Origin: Lelliottia nimipressuralis
GTDB taxonomy: Bacteria > Pseudomonadota > Gammaproteobacteria > Enterobacterales > Enterobacteriaceae
Length of the DNA: 64,000 bases
Direction: 5' to 3'
Assembly (NCBI RefSeq): GCF_004115925.1
Contig: NZ_SDDX01000019.1
Coordinates: 186,001 to 250,000 of the forward strand
In this document: piece by piece, positions 1 to 7,687 of the stretch
How the letters are laid out: every line of letters begins with the position of its first letter
How positions within the stretch are numbered: the first letter of the stretch is position 1
The notes under the pieces: generated by a model
Databases searched by the model: none
What the model saw: only the letters and a program-made list of their open reading frames with translations
What the model was told of the DNA's origin: nothing
Translations under genes and position numbers: made by a program

Positions 1-73
1 TAACCAGACTATCAATGGTCTTTGCGGCGTTGTAAGCCGGAATAATTACGCTGACGTCGATTTTATTCTTCAT
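1..73 (-). CDS. Glycosyltransferase family 2, N-terminal fragment (runs off the window)
   Basis: Only the first 24 codons lie in the window. They contain VSVIIPAYN followed by AAKTI, which is the classic first beta strand and nucleotide-sugar-binding turn of GT-A fold family 2 glycosyltransferases. Such enzymes transfer a sugar from a nucleotide donor to a lipid carrier or growing glycan. The ATG is 10 bases after the stop of the small upstream ORF, so the two are probably co-transcribed. Acceptor and donor cannot be inferred from this fragment. Confidence 0.75.
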   Translation of the reverse strand, partial: MKNKIDVSVIIPAYNAAKTIDSLV

Positions 74-82
74 CACGAGTAA

Positions 83-271
83 CTATTTCCCTTCGTTGTC
101 ATCTTTGAGGCGCCTGATCGGAATAACCAGTCTTTCCCTGATTTCCTCGTCCATGTCGAATAAGTACTCGTCACAAAATCCTTTATCGAGAGAGAGCCAC
201 TGATCAAGGACGCTTCTTTTTTTGTTGCAACGTGCACATCTCTTCATCTTTTTGCGCCCTAGTGAACTCAT
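83..271 (-). CDS. Small Cys-pair protein upstream of the glycosyltransferase
   Basis: A 62-residue ORF ending 9 bases before the glycosyltransferase start. Residues 12-15 are CARC, followed by a basic stretch and a further Cys near residue 33. The C-terminal half is rich in charged residues (MDEEIRERL ... RRLKDDNEGK). The CxxC suggests a small metal-binding knuckle, but a full four-ligand zinc site is not visible. No strong Shine-Dalgarno precedes the first ATG; an internal ATG at residue 9 is an alternative start. I do not recognise the family. The tight spacing to the glycosyltransferase is the main support that it is real. Confidence 0.4.
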   Translation of the reverse strand: MSSLGRKKMKRCARCNKKRSVLDQWLSLDKGFCDEYLFDMDEEIRERLVIPIRRLKDDNEGK

Positions 272-273
272 TG

Positions 274-612
274 TGTGGATTACATGGAAAATGGACGCAA
301 CAAGTCTCAGCTAGATAACTAACCGTAATAAAAGGCATTTCTGCGAGTAATGTAAGTCAAGGATAACCAGGCAGGGCGCAAGAAAGATAATCGTTTTGAT
401 AGATCAGTTTTCGATATTGATCGTTAGAGCCGATCGATATGAAATGCGGTTGCGCGACTTATATTACCGGGAGGTTCATGGCTTCAGGCAAAATGGCGAC
501 TGGGTTTTTGAATGTGAGAATGACTTTTAGAATGCGCGGCTGTGTGGTCTGGAACGGGTTTGATAGGATATACGAGCGGCAGGTAGGGGCGCTGAGGCCC
601 CGGTTTAACGTT
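274..612. other. Intergenic region without a supported gene
   Basis: About 340 bases between the VOC gene and the small Cys-pair ORF. Short ORFs exist on both strands but lack family features and good ribosome sites. A GC-rich hairpin (GGGGC / GCCCC around 587-601) lies just beyond the VOC stop and could end that transcript, although no T-tract follows. Nothing else convincing was seen. Confidence 0.4.
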
Positions 613-613
613 C

Positions 614-1006
614 TCAGTAATGTGCGGTGTAATACACGAAAGCCAGTTTGTTGCCATCAGGGTCTCTGACACAAGCGCTGTAGAACCCTTCGCCGTAATG
701 CGGACGCAGGCCAGGCGCTCCCTCGTCCGTGCCGCCGTGGTTTAAAGCGAGCGCGTGAAGCTGCTGAATGCGTTCGGCAGAACGCGCAATCAGGGCGACC
801 ATCACACCATTTCCGGTCGTGGCATACTGTTTATCAAAAGGTCTGCCGATACCCAGTGCCGTCGTATTATTACCGTTGAATACGCCCCACCATGCGACGT
901 TCTCATTCCTGCCGCCACGGGGATACCCCAGCAACTCCATCAGCGGATCGTAGAATGTAATGGCGCGTGGCAAGTCGTTGGTTCCAAGCATCATGTAAGA
1001 ATACAT
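614..1006 (-). CDS. VOC (glyoxalase/bleomycin-resistance fold) family protein
   Basis: A 130-residue single-domain protein with the two beta-alpha-beta-beta-beta modules of the vicinal oxygen chelate superfamily: an N-terminal MLGTNDLPRAITFYDPLMELLGY and a C-terminal ACVRDPDGNKLAFVYY. The DPDGNKL motif is typical of glyoxalase-like members of unknown substrate. The start is supported by an AAGGAGA sequence four bases upstream. It is the last gene of a leftward group after the zinc-ribbon protein at 1053-1304. A metal-dependent small-molecule lyase, isomerase or binding role is possible but the substrate is unknown. Confidence 0.8.
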   Translation of the reverse strand: MYSYMMLGTNDLPRAITFYDPLMELLGYPRGGRNENVAWWGVFNGNNTTALGIGRPFDKQYATTGNGVMVALIARSAERIQQLHALALNHGGTDEGAPGLRPHYGEGFYSACVRDPDGNKLAFVYYTAHY

Positions 1007-1052
1007 TGGCTCTCCTTATTGGATTCAGGGGAGTGAAAATAATCAGCTCAAA

Positions 1053-1304
1053 TCACTCGTCCGCTTTATGAGCCCAGGCTGGCATTGCCGTCAGATAACG
1101 TTTTGCACGCTTTTGTGCTTCTTCCGGGCCGACTTTTTGCCAGGAATCAAGGAAGCTGGCTAAGCCTGATACCGCTTCTTCCCAGGGTTTAAGATTGCCG
1201 TTGCTGTCGCTGCAGTACGCGCAATATTGATCGCTGGCACTGTGTGCATCGGGTGCCGACATTGGCATTCCGCAAGCCTGACAGAACTGTTCATGTTGTG
1301 ACAT
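1053..1304 (-). CDS. Zinc-ribbon domain protein
   Basis: An 83-residue protein with two Cys pairs, FCQACGMPM near residue 7 and YCAYCSD near residue 27, which together make a zinc ribbon. The rest is a helical tail (EEAVSGLASFLDSWQKVGPEEAQKRAKRYL). This matches the short putative zinc-ribbon proteins annotated in many bacteria, often beside AraC-type or VOC genes, whose role is unknown. The start follows AAGGAG with six bases spacing. It lies between the double methyltransferase and the VOC gene on the same strand, with gaps of about 127 and 46 bases, so an operon is possible. Confidence 0.75.
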   Translation of the reverse strand: MSQHEQFCQACGMPMSAPDAHSASDQYCAYCSDSNGNLKPWEEAVSGLASFLDSWQKVGPEEAQKRAKRYLTAMPAWAHKADE

Positions 1305-1431
1305 ATGATGCTCCTTATGGTGACGTCATGATTAATAAATATACTGAATGGGTATTGTGCAGGTGATGCATCAGATCAAAGCAAAGACGAAGCTCCCGGT
1401 ATCTCCAGTCAGAAATACCGGGAACCTGTTG

Positions 1432-3069
1432 TTACCTGGCGATGAGCGCGAACACGCCCCAGCCAAAGTATTCCCGCGCGTACGTTACGTGGCGTTTTGG
1501 CGAGATGTTTAGCTCGGCCCTGACTTCGGCGGCGAAGTCGTCGTCAGGATTGGCTTCCAGCCAGCGGCGCATGGTCAGCCATTTCGCGGCCTCATAACGG
1601 TCCCAGCCTTCCTGGTCCGCCAGTACCATTTCCACCACGTCGTAGCCGAGTTCATCGAATGCACTCACAAGCCCCGGCAGCGTCAGGAAATCGGTCGTCG
1701 AACTGACGCCACAGGCCTGCGCTATCTCGTCCGTTGCCGGAAGCTGACGCCAGTAAGGTTCACCGATAAGCATGATCCCGCCCGGTTTTAGGCTTTGCGC
1801 CAGCAGTTCGACCGTCCCGACAAACCCACCGGCAATCCATGTCGCGCCGACGCAGGCGGCCACATCGCACTTCTCTTCTGCCACATATCCGGCGGCGTCG
1901 TTATGAATGAAATGAACCCGGCTGCTGACGCCGAGTTCTTCCGCGCGGCGTCTGGCCTGCTCGCTGAACAACTGGCTCATGTCGATACCAACACCGGTAA
2001 TGGCGTGATCCCGGGCCCAGGTACAGAGCATTTCCCCCGACCCGCTGCCGAGGTCAAGGATGCGGGTCTCCGGTTTCATGCGCAGCACGCGGCCAAGCGT
2101 GGCGTATTTCTCTTCGGTGAACGGGTTATGAATGCGGTGTTCGCTTTCACTGATGGTAAAAATACGTGGGATATCCAATGTGGAATTCCTTTTATTGCGT
2201 TGAGTATTAAGAGGAAGTTCCTCTGAGGTATTTGCTTTTTCGGCCAGCAGAGCAAACAGCTTCCCTTCAAATGTTTCACTGACTGGCCAGTCGTGGCTTT
2301 CAGGAGGAGGAAGCAGGGTAAAACCGACATTACCGAGCAGGCTGACGTACTCATCATTGCGCCAGGCCGTCATCTGGCTGCCGAAACGGGTGGTTTGACC
2401 GTTTGCTTCTATGGCCCAGAACTGCGTTGAGCTGGTCTGTGCTTCTTCATCCCAGCCATGTTCTGTCAGCAGCAGATGAGGGACGCCCAGAAACAGCCCG
2501 TCCGGGCAGCGTTGCCAGCTCGGTTCAGCCATTCCCTGACGCTTAACTTCGTCGAAAGCATGGACTTCAGTGAGCAGCCTGCCACCCGGCTCCAGCCACA
2601 GCGCGCAGCGGCTGACGAGTGAGCGCGCATCTGCCGCGCTGAAAACATTCAGTTCCCCGAACATCATCATGATGAAATCGAAAGATTTATCCGGCCAGTA
2701 TGCGCGGATATCCTGCTGGACATAGTCGATATTCAATCCGGCACTCTGCGCCTGCTGACGGGCCCAGCTCACGGATGCCGGTGAGAAATCCACGCCGGTG
2801 CAGTAAAATCCGCGCTCTGCTAAGCGGTGGGTATAAAAGCCGGGACCGCAGCCGAGATCGAGAATACGTGCGCCTGGGGGTAATAGGTTGGCGATCCAAT
2901 TCACCTGCCGCTCAATGACCTCCTGCCTGCGGCTAGCCCAGTCGTGGTCCTGCGACAAATGGTTCGCCAGCATGCGCTGGCTGAAGGCCGGTTCGTCCCA
3001 GGGGATTTTACTTTCCTCCGCTGACAGCTGGATGTGTCGGGATGAGGAAATAAGGGTGCTGATATCCAT
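1432..3069 (-). CDS. yjhP: Tandem SAM-dependent methyltransferase (novel N-domain fused to YjhP)
   Basis: A 545-residue protein with two class I SAM-binding domains. Domain 1 (about residues 50-280) carries RILDLGCGPG; domain 2 (about 305-545) carries RILDLGSGSGEM and is very like E. coli YjhP, a stand-alone methyltransferase of about 248 residues. At the junction the DNA still reads AAAAGGAA, seven bases, then TTG GAT ATC: the ribosome site and start of an ancestral separate yjhP are now translated through. The chosen start is the second ATG (3069), six bases after AAGGAG, which overlaps the yjhX stop TAA. A start at 3072 or 3093 is less likely. Methyl acceptors are unknown for both domains. 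It sits directly downstream of the toxin gene yjhX, as yjhP does in the E. coli topAI operon. Confidence 0.85.
   Translation of the reverse strand: MDISTLISSSRHIQLSAEESKIPWDEPAFSQRMLANHLSQDHDWASRRQEVIERQVNWIANLLPPGARILDLGCGPGFYTHRLAERGFYCTGVDFSPASVSWARQQAQSAGLNIDYVQQDIRAYWPDKSFDFIMMMFGELNVFSAADARSLVSRCALWLEPGGRLLTEVHAFDEVKRQGMAEPSWQRCPDGLFLGVPHLLLTEHGWDEEAQTSSTQFWAIEANGQTTRFGSQMTAWRNDEYVSLLGNVGFTLLPPPESHDWPVSETFEGKLFALLAEKANTSEELPLNTQRNKRNSTLDIPRIFTISESEHRIHNPFTEEKYATLGRVLRMKPETRILDLGSGSGEMLCTWARDHAITGVGIDMSQLFSEQARRRAEELGVSSRVHFIHNDAAGYVAEEKCDVAACVGATWIAGGFVGTVELLAQSLKPGGIMLIGEPYWRQLPATDEIAQACGVSSTTDFLTLPGLVSAFDELGYDVVEMVLADQEGWDRYEAAKWLTMRRWLEANPDDDFAAEVRAELNISPKRHVTYAREYFGWGVFALIAR
2176..2193 (-). 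promoter_or_regulatory. Relict or still active internal ribosome site and TTG start for the YjhP half
   Basis: On the coding strand AAAAGGAA (2193-2186) is followed after seven bases by TTG (2178-2176), exactly where YjhP homologues begin (LDIPRIF in place of MDIPRIF). This may allow a separate YjhP-size product to be made from within the fused gene, or it may be a fossil of the original intergenic boundary. Confidence 0.6.
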
Positions 3070-3079
3070 CATGCTCTCC

Positions 3080-3355
<276 letters not shown>

Positions 3356-3413
3356 TCATCATGTGCAAAACGTGCAAACACACAGCGGTGTCCGCATTCG
3401 ATTTCGGCGCATT

Positions 3414-3454
3414 GATAATCAGTCCTGCCTAAAAAGGTAGGTAAGCTGATTATC
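3414..3454 (-). promoter_or_regulatory. Leader hairpin upstream of yjhX
   Basis: Outer arms GATAATCAG / CTGATTATC pair perfectly and an inner stem CCTGCCT / AGGTAGG (with one G-U pair) sits in the loop region. The leader ORF stop codon falls inside the outer arm, so a ribosome paused at the end of that ORF would open the hairpin. No T-tract follows, so it is not a simple intrinsic terminator. Confidence 0.6.
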
Positions 3455-3476
3455 GGATGATTACATTCTCCAGCAT
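3450..3476 (-). CDS. Leader ORF upstream of yjhX (toiL-like)
   Basis: An eight-codon ORF reading MLENVIIR then TAA. It has a good ribosome site, GAGG five bases before the ATG. Its stop codon lies in the left arm of a long hairpin (3414-3454). In E. coli the topAI operon is reported to be controlled by a short upstream ORF (toiL) through ribosome stalling and Rho-dependent termination; the position and size here fit that arrangement. The peptide identity with toiL was not checked. Confidence 0.55.
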   Translation of the reverse strand: MLENVIIR

Positions 3477-3586
3477 CAAAGCCTCGGGTAGAGTTGAAAG
3501 GTATTTACGGGGTGAATAATAACACCTGGTTTTTGTAAGTGAATATCCTGAGTTGAAAAGTGTGATCCAGACAGGGGCAGTCCACG

Positions 3587-3700
3587 TTAGTTTGCCAACA
3601 CATACAAGAGCAATAACGGTTTATGTGGCGCACGTTCACCGCCTTTGCGCCAGATAATGATATTGGCAATTGCCTGTTCGAGGGTTTTACTGGATGTCAT
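3587..3700 (-). pseudogene. N-terminal remnant of an HNH (phosphorothioate-dependent type) restriction endonuclease
   Basis: A 37-codon fragment ending in TAA. It contains the segment WRKGGERAPHKPLLLLYVLA, which is the conserved N-terminal signature (R-A-P-H-K-P-L-L-L-L) of HNH nucleases annotated as phosphorothioated-DNA-binding restriction endonucleases. After the stop no further similarity is seen in any frame, so the DNA-binding and HNH domains are gone. It is too short for most gene finders. It suggests that this accessory block once held a restriction gene beside the methyltransferase/toxin cluster. Confidence 0.6.
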
Positions 3701-3912
3701 CGCGTTACGAAATAAGAAAAATAATTGCGATGATGCTCGCAAAACCTTTTTCAATCAACCCACGTGCTTTTCACTACCCACAAAAAAAGGCGCCACCGAC
3801 ACCTTTCCCACTCAACTGATTTTTCAGCCTTTTATAATTTCCGTCGATAAAGCCCAGAGAAATATAAAAACGCAATAAGCACAATTAGAGCTGTCTTGAA
3901 TATAGTTTTTAT
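3701..3912. other. AT-rich intergenic tail before the LacI-family gene
   Basis: Together with 3338-3586 this makes a gap of about 570 bases between two leftward genes that holds only the leader ORF, its hairpin and the nuclease remnant. The short rightward ORF possible at 3645-3878 shows no family features and overlaps the remnant. The composition is clearly more AT-rich than the genes on either side, as expected for decayed acquired DNA. Confidence 0.4.
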
Positions 3913-4923
3913 TCAACTACGCTCACTCGATCTCCTCACCCGCAGTCTCCCCGCCAGCGTCACATGCGTCGCCGCATCTTCCTGATTGCACAAATACTCC
4001 ACCGCCAGTCGTCCCAGTTCGCTGTACGGGAGCTGAATACTGGTCAGCGCCGGGGTGAGCTGCTCGGAAATCTTCTGATCGTCGTAGCCCGCCAGCAGCA
4101 TATCCTGCGGGATCTTCACGTGGTTCACGGCCAGCGCCTGATAGCAGCCGATCGCCAGCCAGTCGCTGGCGCAAAAGATCGCATCCGGGCGGGTAGGGAG
4201 TTGCAGCAGGGACTCGGTGGCCGTGTAAGACTCACTGAACTGCCAGTTGGTCGGGCGAACCAGGCTCTCGTCGTACGACAGCCCGGCCTGTTCGAGGGCG
4301 GCCTGGTAACCCGCTTGACGCTGGCGGGTGGCTTCCATCCAGCTCTCGCCGGTGATGTGCGCTATGCGTGTTGCCCCCTGGGCAATCAGATGACGCGTCA
4401 CCTGGAAGGCGTTGGCGTAGTCGTCGGGAATGAACGATGGCAGCAGCGGTGAGCCGGGATCGCGCTGATTCAGCAGCACCAGCGGGAGCTGGGTGCAGTC
4501 CTGGAAATCGGTCATATCCACCAGCGTGGTGACGGGGGAGGCGAGGATAATCCCCACGCAGTTGCGCTTCTCCAGCTGGCGAATGATGTTCAGGGCAAGC
4601 TCCACGTCGTCGCCGTAATCGTACACGGTCAGCAGCGTCTCGTTGCGCCAGGCCGCATCCCGTGCCTGGCTGATGGCGTCGATAAAGGGATCGTAACTTT
4701 GCAGGGAGCTGACCAGCAGCGCCACCTCTTCCTGGTTGCGCGGCGTGTGAATGGCGGGCAGGCGATCGTAGCCCAGCTCTGCGGCCACGCCGATCACCCG
4801 CTGGCGCGTCTCGTCGCTGAGTTTGATGTTGCGGGACTGGTTGAGCACCAGCGATACCGTCGCCTGCGACACCCCCGCCGCCCGCGCAATATCGTTCATC
4901 GTGATTTTGTTTTTCCGCTTCAT
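3913..4923 (-). CDS. LacI/GalR-family transcriptional regulator
   Basis: A 336-residue repressor with an N-terminal LacI helix-turn-helix (TMNDIARAAGVSQATVSLVLN, residues about 8-28) and a hinge, followed by a periplasmic-binding-protein-like effector domain (about 65-330) containing FCASDWLAIGCYQAL and MLLAGYDDQKIS, typical of sugar-binding LacI regulators. The start is preceded by GGGGGAG. It is transcribed divergently from the GH5-like hydrolase and GPH symporter. The 18-base palindrome at 5077-5094 in front of those genes is the obvious operator, so it should control their induction by the transported glycoside. The inducer is unknown. Confidence 0.92.
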   Translation of the reverse strand: MKRKNKITMNDIARAAGVSQATVSLVLNQSRNIKLSDETRQRVIGVAAELGYDRLPAIHTPRNQEEVALLVSSLQSYDPFIDAISQARDAAWRNETLLTVYDYGDDVELALNIIRQLEKRNCVGIILASPVTTLVDMTDFQDCTQLPLVLLNQRDPGSPLLPSFIPDDYANAFQVTRHLIAQGATRIAHITGESWMEATRQRQAGYQAALEQAGLSYDESLVRPTNWQFSESYTATESLLQLPTRPDAIFCASDWLAIGCYQALAVNHVKIPQDMLLAGYDDQKISEQLTPALTSIQLPYSELGRLAVEYLCNQEDAATHVTLAGRLRVRRSSERS

Positions 4924-5076
4924 CCGTCCGCTCCCCCTTCAGAAACAGCATCATACCTCACGGCTTTAATATCGGTCAGGCGAAAGCGCGGTCGATCACG
5001 TTTCTTACGCGCTCAAGCCTGAACTTTGTGATTGCTGTCGCTTTTCTGAATGCGCCTGTTTGCTCATTTATAACGC

Positions 5077-5094
5077 AGCTAATATTTATTAGCT
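5077..5094. promoter_or_regulatory. Palindromic operator for the LacI-family regulator
   Basis: AGCTAATATTTATTAGCT has perfect eight-base arms (AGCTAATA / TATTAGCT) around a TT centre. It ends 26 bases before the hydrolase start, a place where a bound LacI-type repressor would block transcription or promoter escape. Binding by the adjacent regulator is inferred from position and symmetry. Confidence 0.65.
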
Positions 5095-5120
5095 AAACAT
5101 TATCAGCAAGTGAGGCGACG

Positions 5121-6209
5121 ATGAAACAGCAGTGGAGCAAGGAACAGGCGCAGGCGTGGTATCAGCAAAAAGGGTGGCTGTGCGGATTTAACTATCTGCC
5201 GTCGACGGCGGTGAACTGGACCGATATCTGGCAGCAGGAGACGTTCGATGCCCAAACCATCGACCGCGAGCTGGGCTGGGCGGCGGAGGCGGGCTACAAC
5301 ACCCTGCGCATAAATCTGCCGTTTATCGTCTGGGAGCACGATCGCGACGGGCTACTGGCGCGCATTGAGCACTTTCTGGCGCTGGCTGACCGCCACGGGT
5401 TCAGCACCATGCTGACGCTGATGGACGACTGCGGGTTCTCGGGTGACGAGCCGTATCTCGGCCCGCAAAAGCCACCGGTGCCGGGCAAACACAACAGCCA
5501 GGCGGCGGCAAGCCCAGGGCGCGATAAAGTATGCGATCGCGACTGCTGGCCGCAAATAGAGCGCTATATCCGCGACGTTATCCGCCAGTTCCGCGATGAT
5601 AAGCGCGTTCTGCTCTGGGATCTCTATAACGAACCGGGCAACCGGGGTATTTTTGCGACGGGCACCGTGGAAGTGCTCTATGACGAAAAACTGGAAACCT
5701 ATGCGCATGAATTAATGAAACTGGCGTTCCAGTGGGCGCGGGAAGAAGATCCTGAGCAACCCCTGACGGTCTGCGCATGGCGCGTGCCGCCGGAAGAGGA
5801 AGGGGAGACGTTCTTCCAGCATCCGCTCGATCAAACCGCGCTGGATCTGTCGGACGTGGTGAGTTACCACGCTTACACCAACACCGGGCGTATGACGGCG
5901 ATTATTCAGCAATTACAGGAGCTTGGCCGTCCCCTGTTTTGCACCGAATGGCTGGCGCGTCACGTCGGCAGCACCATCGAAGAGCAGCTTCCGCTGATGT
6001 ACACCGCGAAGGTCGCGCCCTATCAGTGGGGCCTGGTTCGCGGCAAAACCCAGACCTGGCTGCCGTGGCCGGTGATCATGACCGGCGCCACCGACTACTG
6101 CCGCCTGTGGTTTCACGACGTCTTTGAAGAGAACGGCATCCCCTTCTTGCGCAGTGAAATCGCCCTGATGCGCAAGCTCCGCCAAATCGCCCCGCAGCCG
6201 CAGGCATAA
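5121..6209 (+). CDS. Clan GH-A (GH5-like) glycoside hydrolase, cytoplasmic
   Basis: A 362-residue TIM-barrel hydrolase. LLWDLYNEPGN places the acid/base Glu at about residue 171 and PLFCTEWLAR places the nucleophile Glu at about 276, on strands 4 and 7 as in clan GH-A. TLRINLPF and VVSYHAYTNTG are further barrel landmarks. No signal peptide is present, so it acts on sugars after import. The adjacent GPH symporter starts 45 bases downstream and is very likely co-transcribed. A beta-glycoside (mannoside, glucoside or xyloside) is a likely substrate, but the exact specificity cannot be read. The GAGGCGACG ribosome site supports the start. Confidence 0.85.
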   Translation: MKQQWSKEQAQAWYQQKGWLCGFNYLPSTAVNWTDIWQQETFDAQTIDRELGWAAEAGYNTLRINLPFIVWEHDRDGLLARIEHFLALADRHGFSTMLTLMDDCGFSGDEPYLGPQKPPVPGKHNSQAAASPGRDKVCDRDCWPQIERYIRDVIRQFRDDKRVLLWDLYNEPGNRGIFATGTVEVLYDEKLETYAHELMKLAFQWAREEDPEQPLTVCAWRVPPEEEGETFFQHPLDQTALDLSDVVSYHAYTNTGRMTAIIQQLQELGRPLFCTEWLARHVGSTIEEQLPLMYTAKVAPYQWGLVRGKTQTWLPWPVIMTGATDYCRLWFHDVFEENGIPFLRSEIALMRKLRQIAPQPQA

Positions 6210-6254
6210 CAATAACGATCCGGCGGTACGCCGCCGGACAACAAGGTACGCACT

Positions 6255-7649
6255 ATGGCAACGACAATGAAAATACCGTCTCGCGAGTTGTGGTCCTATT
6301 TTGGCTATGGTTTAGGTCAGTGTTTTAGTTTTGGTTTAGTGGGTTCATTTATTAACTATTTTTACACCGACGTGCTGGGGATCTCGGCCCTGGCGGCAAG
6401 CTCGATCTTTCTGATTGCCCGCGTCTGGGATGCGGTTCACGATCCGCTGTTCGCCAGTTTTATGGACACCATTAACAGTCGTTTCGGTAAGTTCAGGCAT
6501 TTTTTACTTATCGCTCCGCTGCTGATTACCGGCGTCACGCTGCTCTCGTTCTATAAAATCGAAGCGGACATGACCACCAAAATCCTCTACGCCGGGGTGA
6601 CATACATCCTGTGGGGGACGCTGTACGCCATCTCCGATATCCCGTTCTGGTCCATGTCATCGGTGATGACTAATGACTCCGGCCAGCGCACCCGCGCGGT
6701 GACGGCGGCCATGCTCGGGGTTAACGCCGGTATTGCCTGCGCGAATATCTTCTTCCCGAAACTGGCGGCGTTTTTCGCTCAGTACAGCAACGACAAAGGC
6801 TATTTTATGGCGGCGCTGGTGATGATGCTGTTCGGCCTGCCGCTGATGCTGAACGGGTTTATGCAGATTAAAGAGCGCGTGCCGCCGAGCACCGAGAAGG
6901 TGACGATGCGAGACACCTTCCACAATCTGCGCCAGAACAAGCCGCTGTTTATCATCCTGCTGTCGTTCTTTTTCTGCGTATTCCACAACGTCGCCAACGG
7001 GATTTACATCTACTTCTTTATCTACAATCTGGGCGACGGCAGCCTGCAGATGGCGATTGGCGTGATGGGGATCGTGGCGGCGGTGGTGTGTTTGATCGCG
7101 CCGATGCTGACGCGCAAAATGCAGAAACGAAAACTGTTTATGATCCTCTGCGGGCTGGATATCGCCGTGCGCGCGGTAATGTGGTTCGCGGGCTATCAGC
7201 ACACGGCGCTGCTGTTCTTGCTGCTCGGCCTGAGCACGTTGTTCGTGATGATGAGCAATATCCTCACCTCGTCGATGATCGCCGACACCATCGAATACGC
7301 CGAGTACCACACCCATAAACGCTGTGCGGCGATCACCTTCTCCGGGCAGACCTTTACCGGCAAGATGTCGGTGGCCGTGGGGGGGGGCTTAATCGGCGTG
7401 TTCCTGACGATGATCGGCTACGTGCCGCAGGCGCAAACTCAGAGCGACGGCGTGCTCACCGGGCTATTCTTCGGCATCTGCCTGCTTCCGGCCATTGGCT
7501 CGCTGATCCGCCTGGGCTGCATGTCGCGCTTCACCTTTACCGAAGAGAAACACGCTGAGATTTGCCGTCTGCTGGCGGAGCGGCGTCATGCGACGACGCA
7601 GGAAAATCAAGGCGACGAGCGTCTGGATCGCCCGGTATCAGTCAACTAA
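6255..7649 (+). CDS. GPH-family sugar:cation symporter (YicJ/MelB type)
   Basis: A 464-residue polytopic membrane protein with about 12 transmembrane segments. The N-terminal LWSYFGYGLGQCFSFGLVGS, then DAVHDPLFASFMDTINSRFGKFRHF, is the glycoside-pentoside-hexuronide symporter signature (cation site Asp/Asn and the RFGKFR loop). The family moves glycosides or hexuronides with H+ or Na+. It follows the GH5-like gene, so it should import that enzyme's substrate. A strong hairpin lies 7 bases after its stop. The C-terminal tail is long and hydrophilic (ERRHATTQENQGDERLDRPVSVN). Confidence 0.9.
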   Translation: MATTMKIPSRELWSYFGYGLGQCFSFGLVGSFINYFYTDVLGISALAASSIFLIARVWDAVHDPLFASFMDTINSRFGKFRHFLLIAPLLITGVTLLSFYKIEADMTTKILYAGVTYILWGTLYAISDIPFWSMSSVMTNDSGQRTRAVTAAMLGVNAGIACANIFFPKLAAFFAQYSNDKGYFMAALVMMLFGLPLMLNGFMQIKERVPPSTEKVTMRDTFHNLRQNKPLFIILLSFFFCVFHNVANGIYIYFFIYNLGDGSLQMAIGVMGIVAAVVCLIAPMLTRKMQKRKLFMILCGLDIAVRAVMWFAGYQHTALLFLLLGLSTLFVMMSNILTSSMIADTIEYAEYHTHKRCAAITFSGQTFTGKMSVAVGGGLIGVFLTMIGYVPQAQTQSDGVLTGLFFGICLLPAIGSLIRLGCMSRFTFTEEKHAEICRLLAERRHATTQENQGDERLDRPVSVN

Positions 7650-7655
7650 CCGATA

Positions 7656-7680
7656 TTGACGCCTGCTCGCCAGGCGTCAA
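7656..7680. terminator. Bidirectional hairpin between symporter and trpS2
   Basis: TTGACGCCTG and CAGGCGTCAA form a perfect ten-base-pair stem with a five-base loop. It lies between two convergent genes, ending 8 bases before the trpS2 stop. T-tracts are short on both sides, so termination strength is uncertain. Confidence 0.65.
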
Positions 7681-7687
7681 TGCACTT

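Noticed and set aside
439-669. 76-codon ORF near the left end
   Set aside because: No Shine-Dalgarno, no recognisable domain, and it runs into the 3' end of the VOC gene on the opposite strand.
3645-3878. 77-codon rightward ORF before the LacI gene
   Set aside because: It overlaps the nuclease remnant, has no ribosome site, and its translation resembles no protein family.
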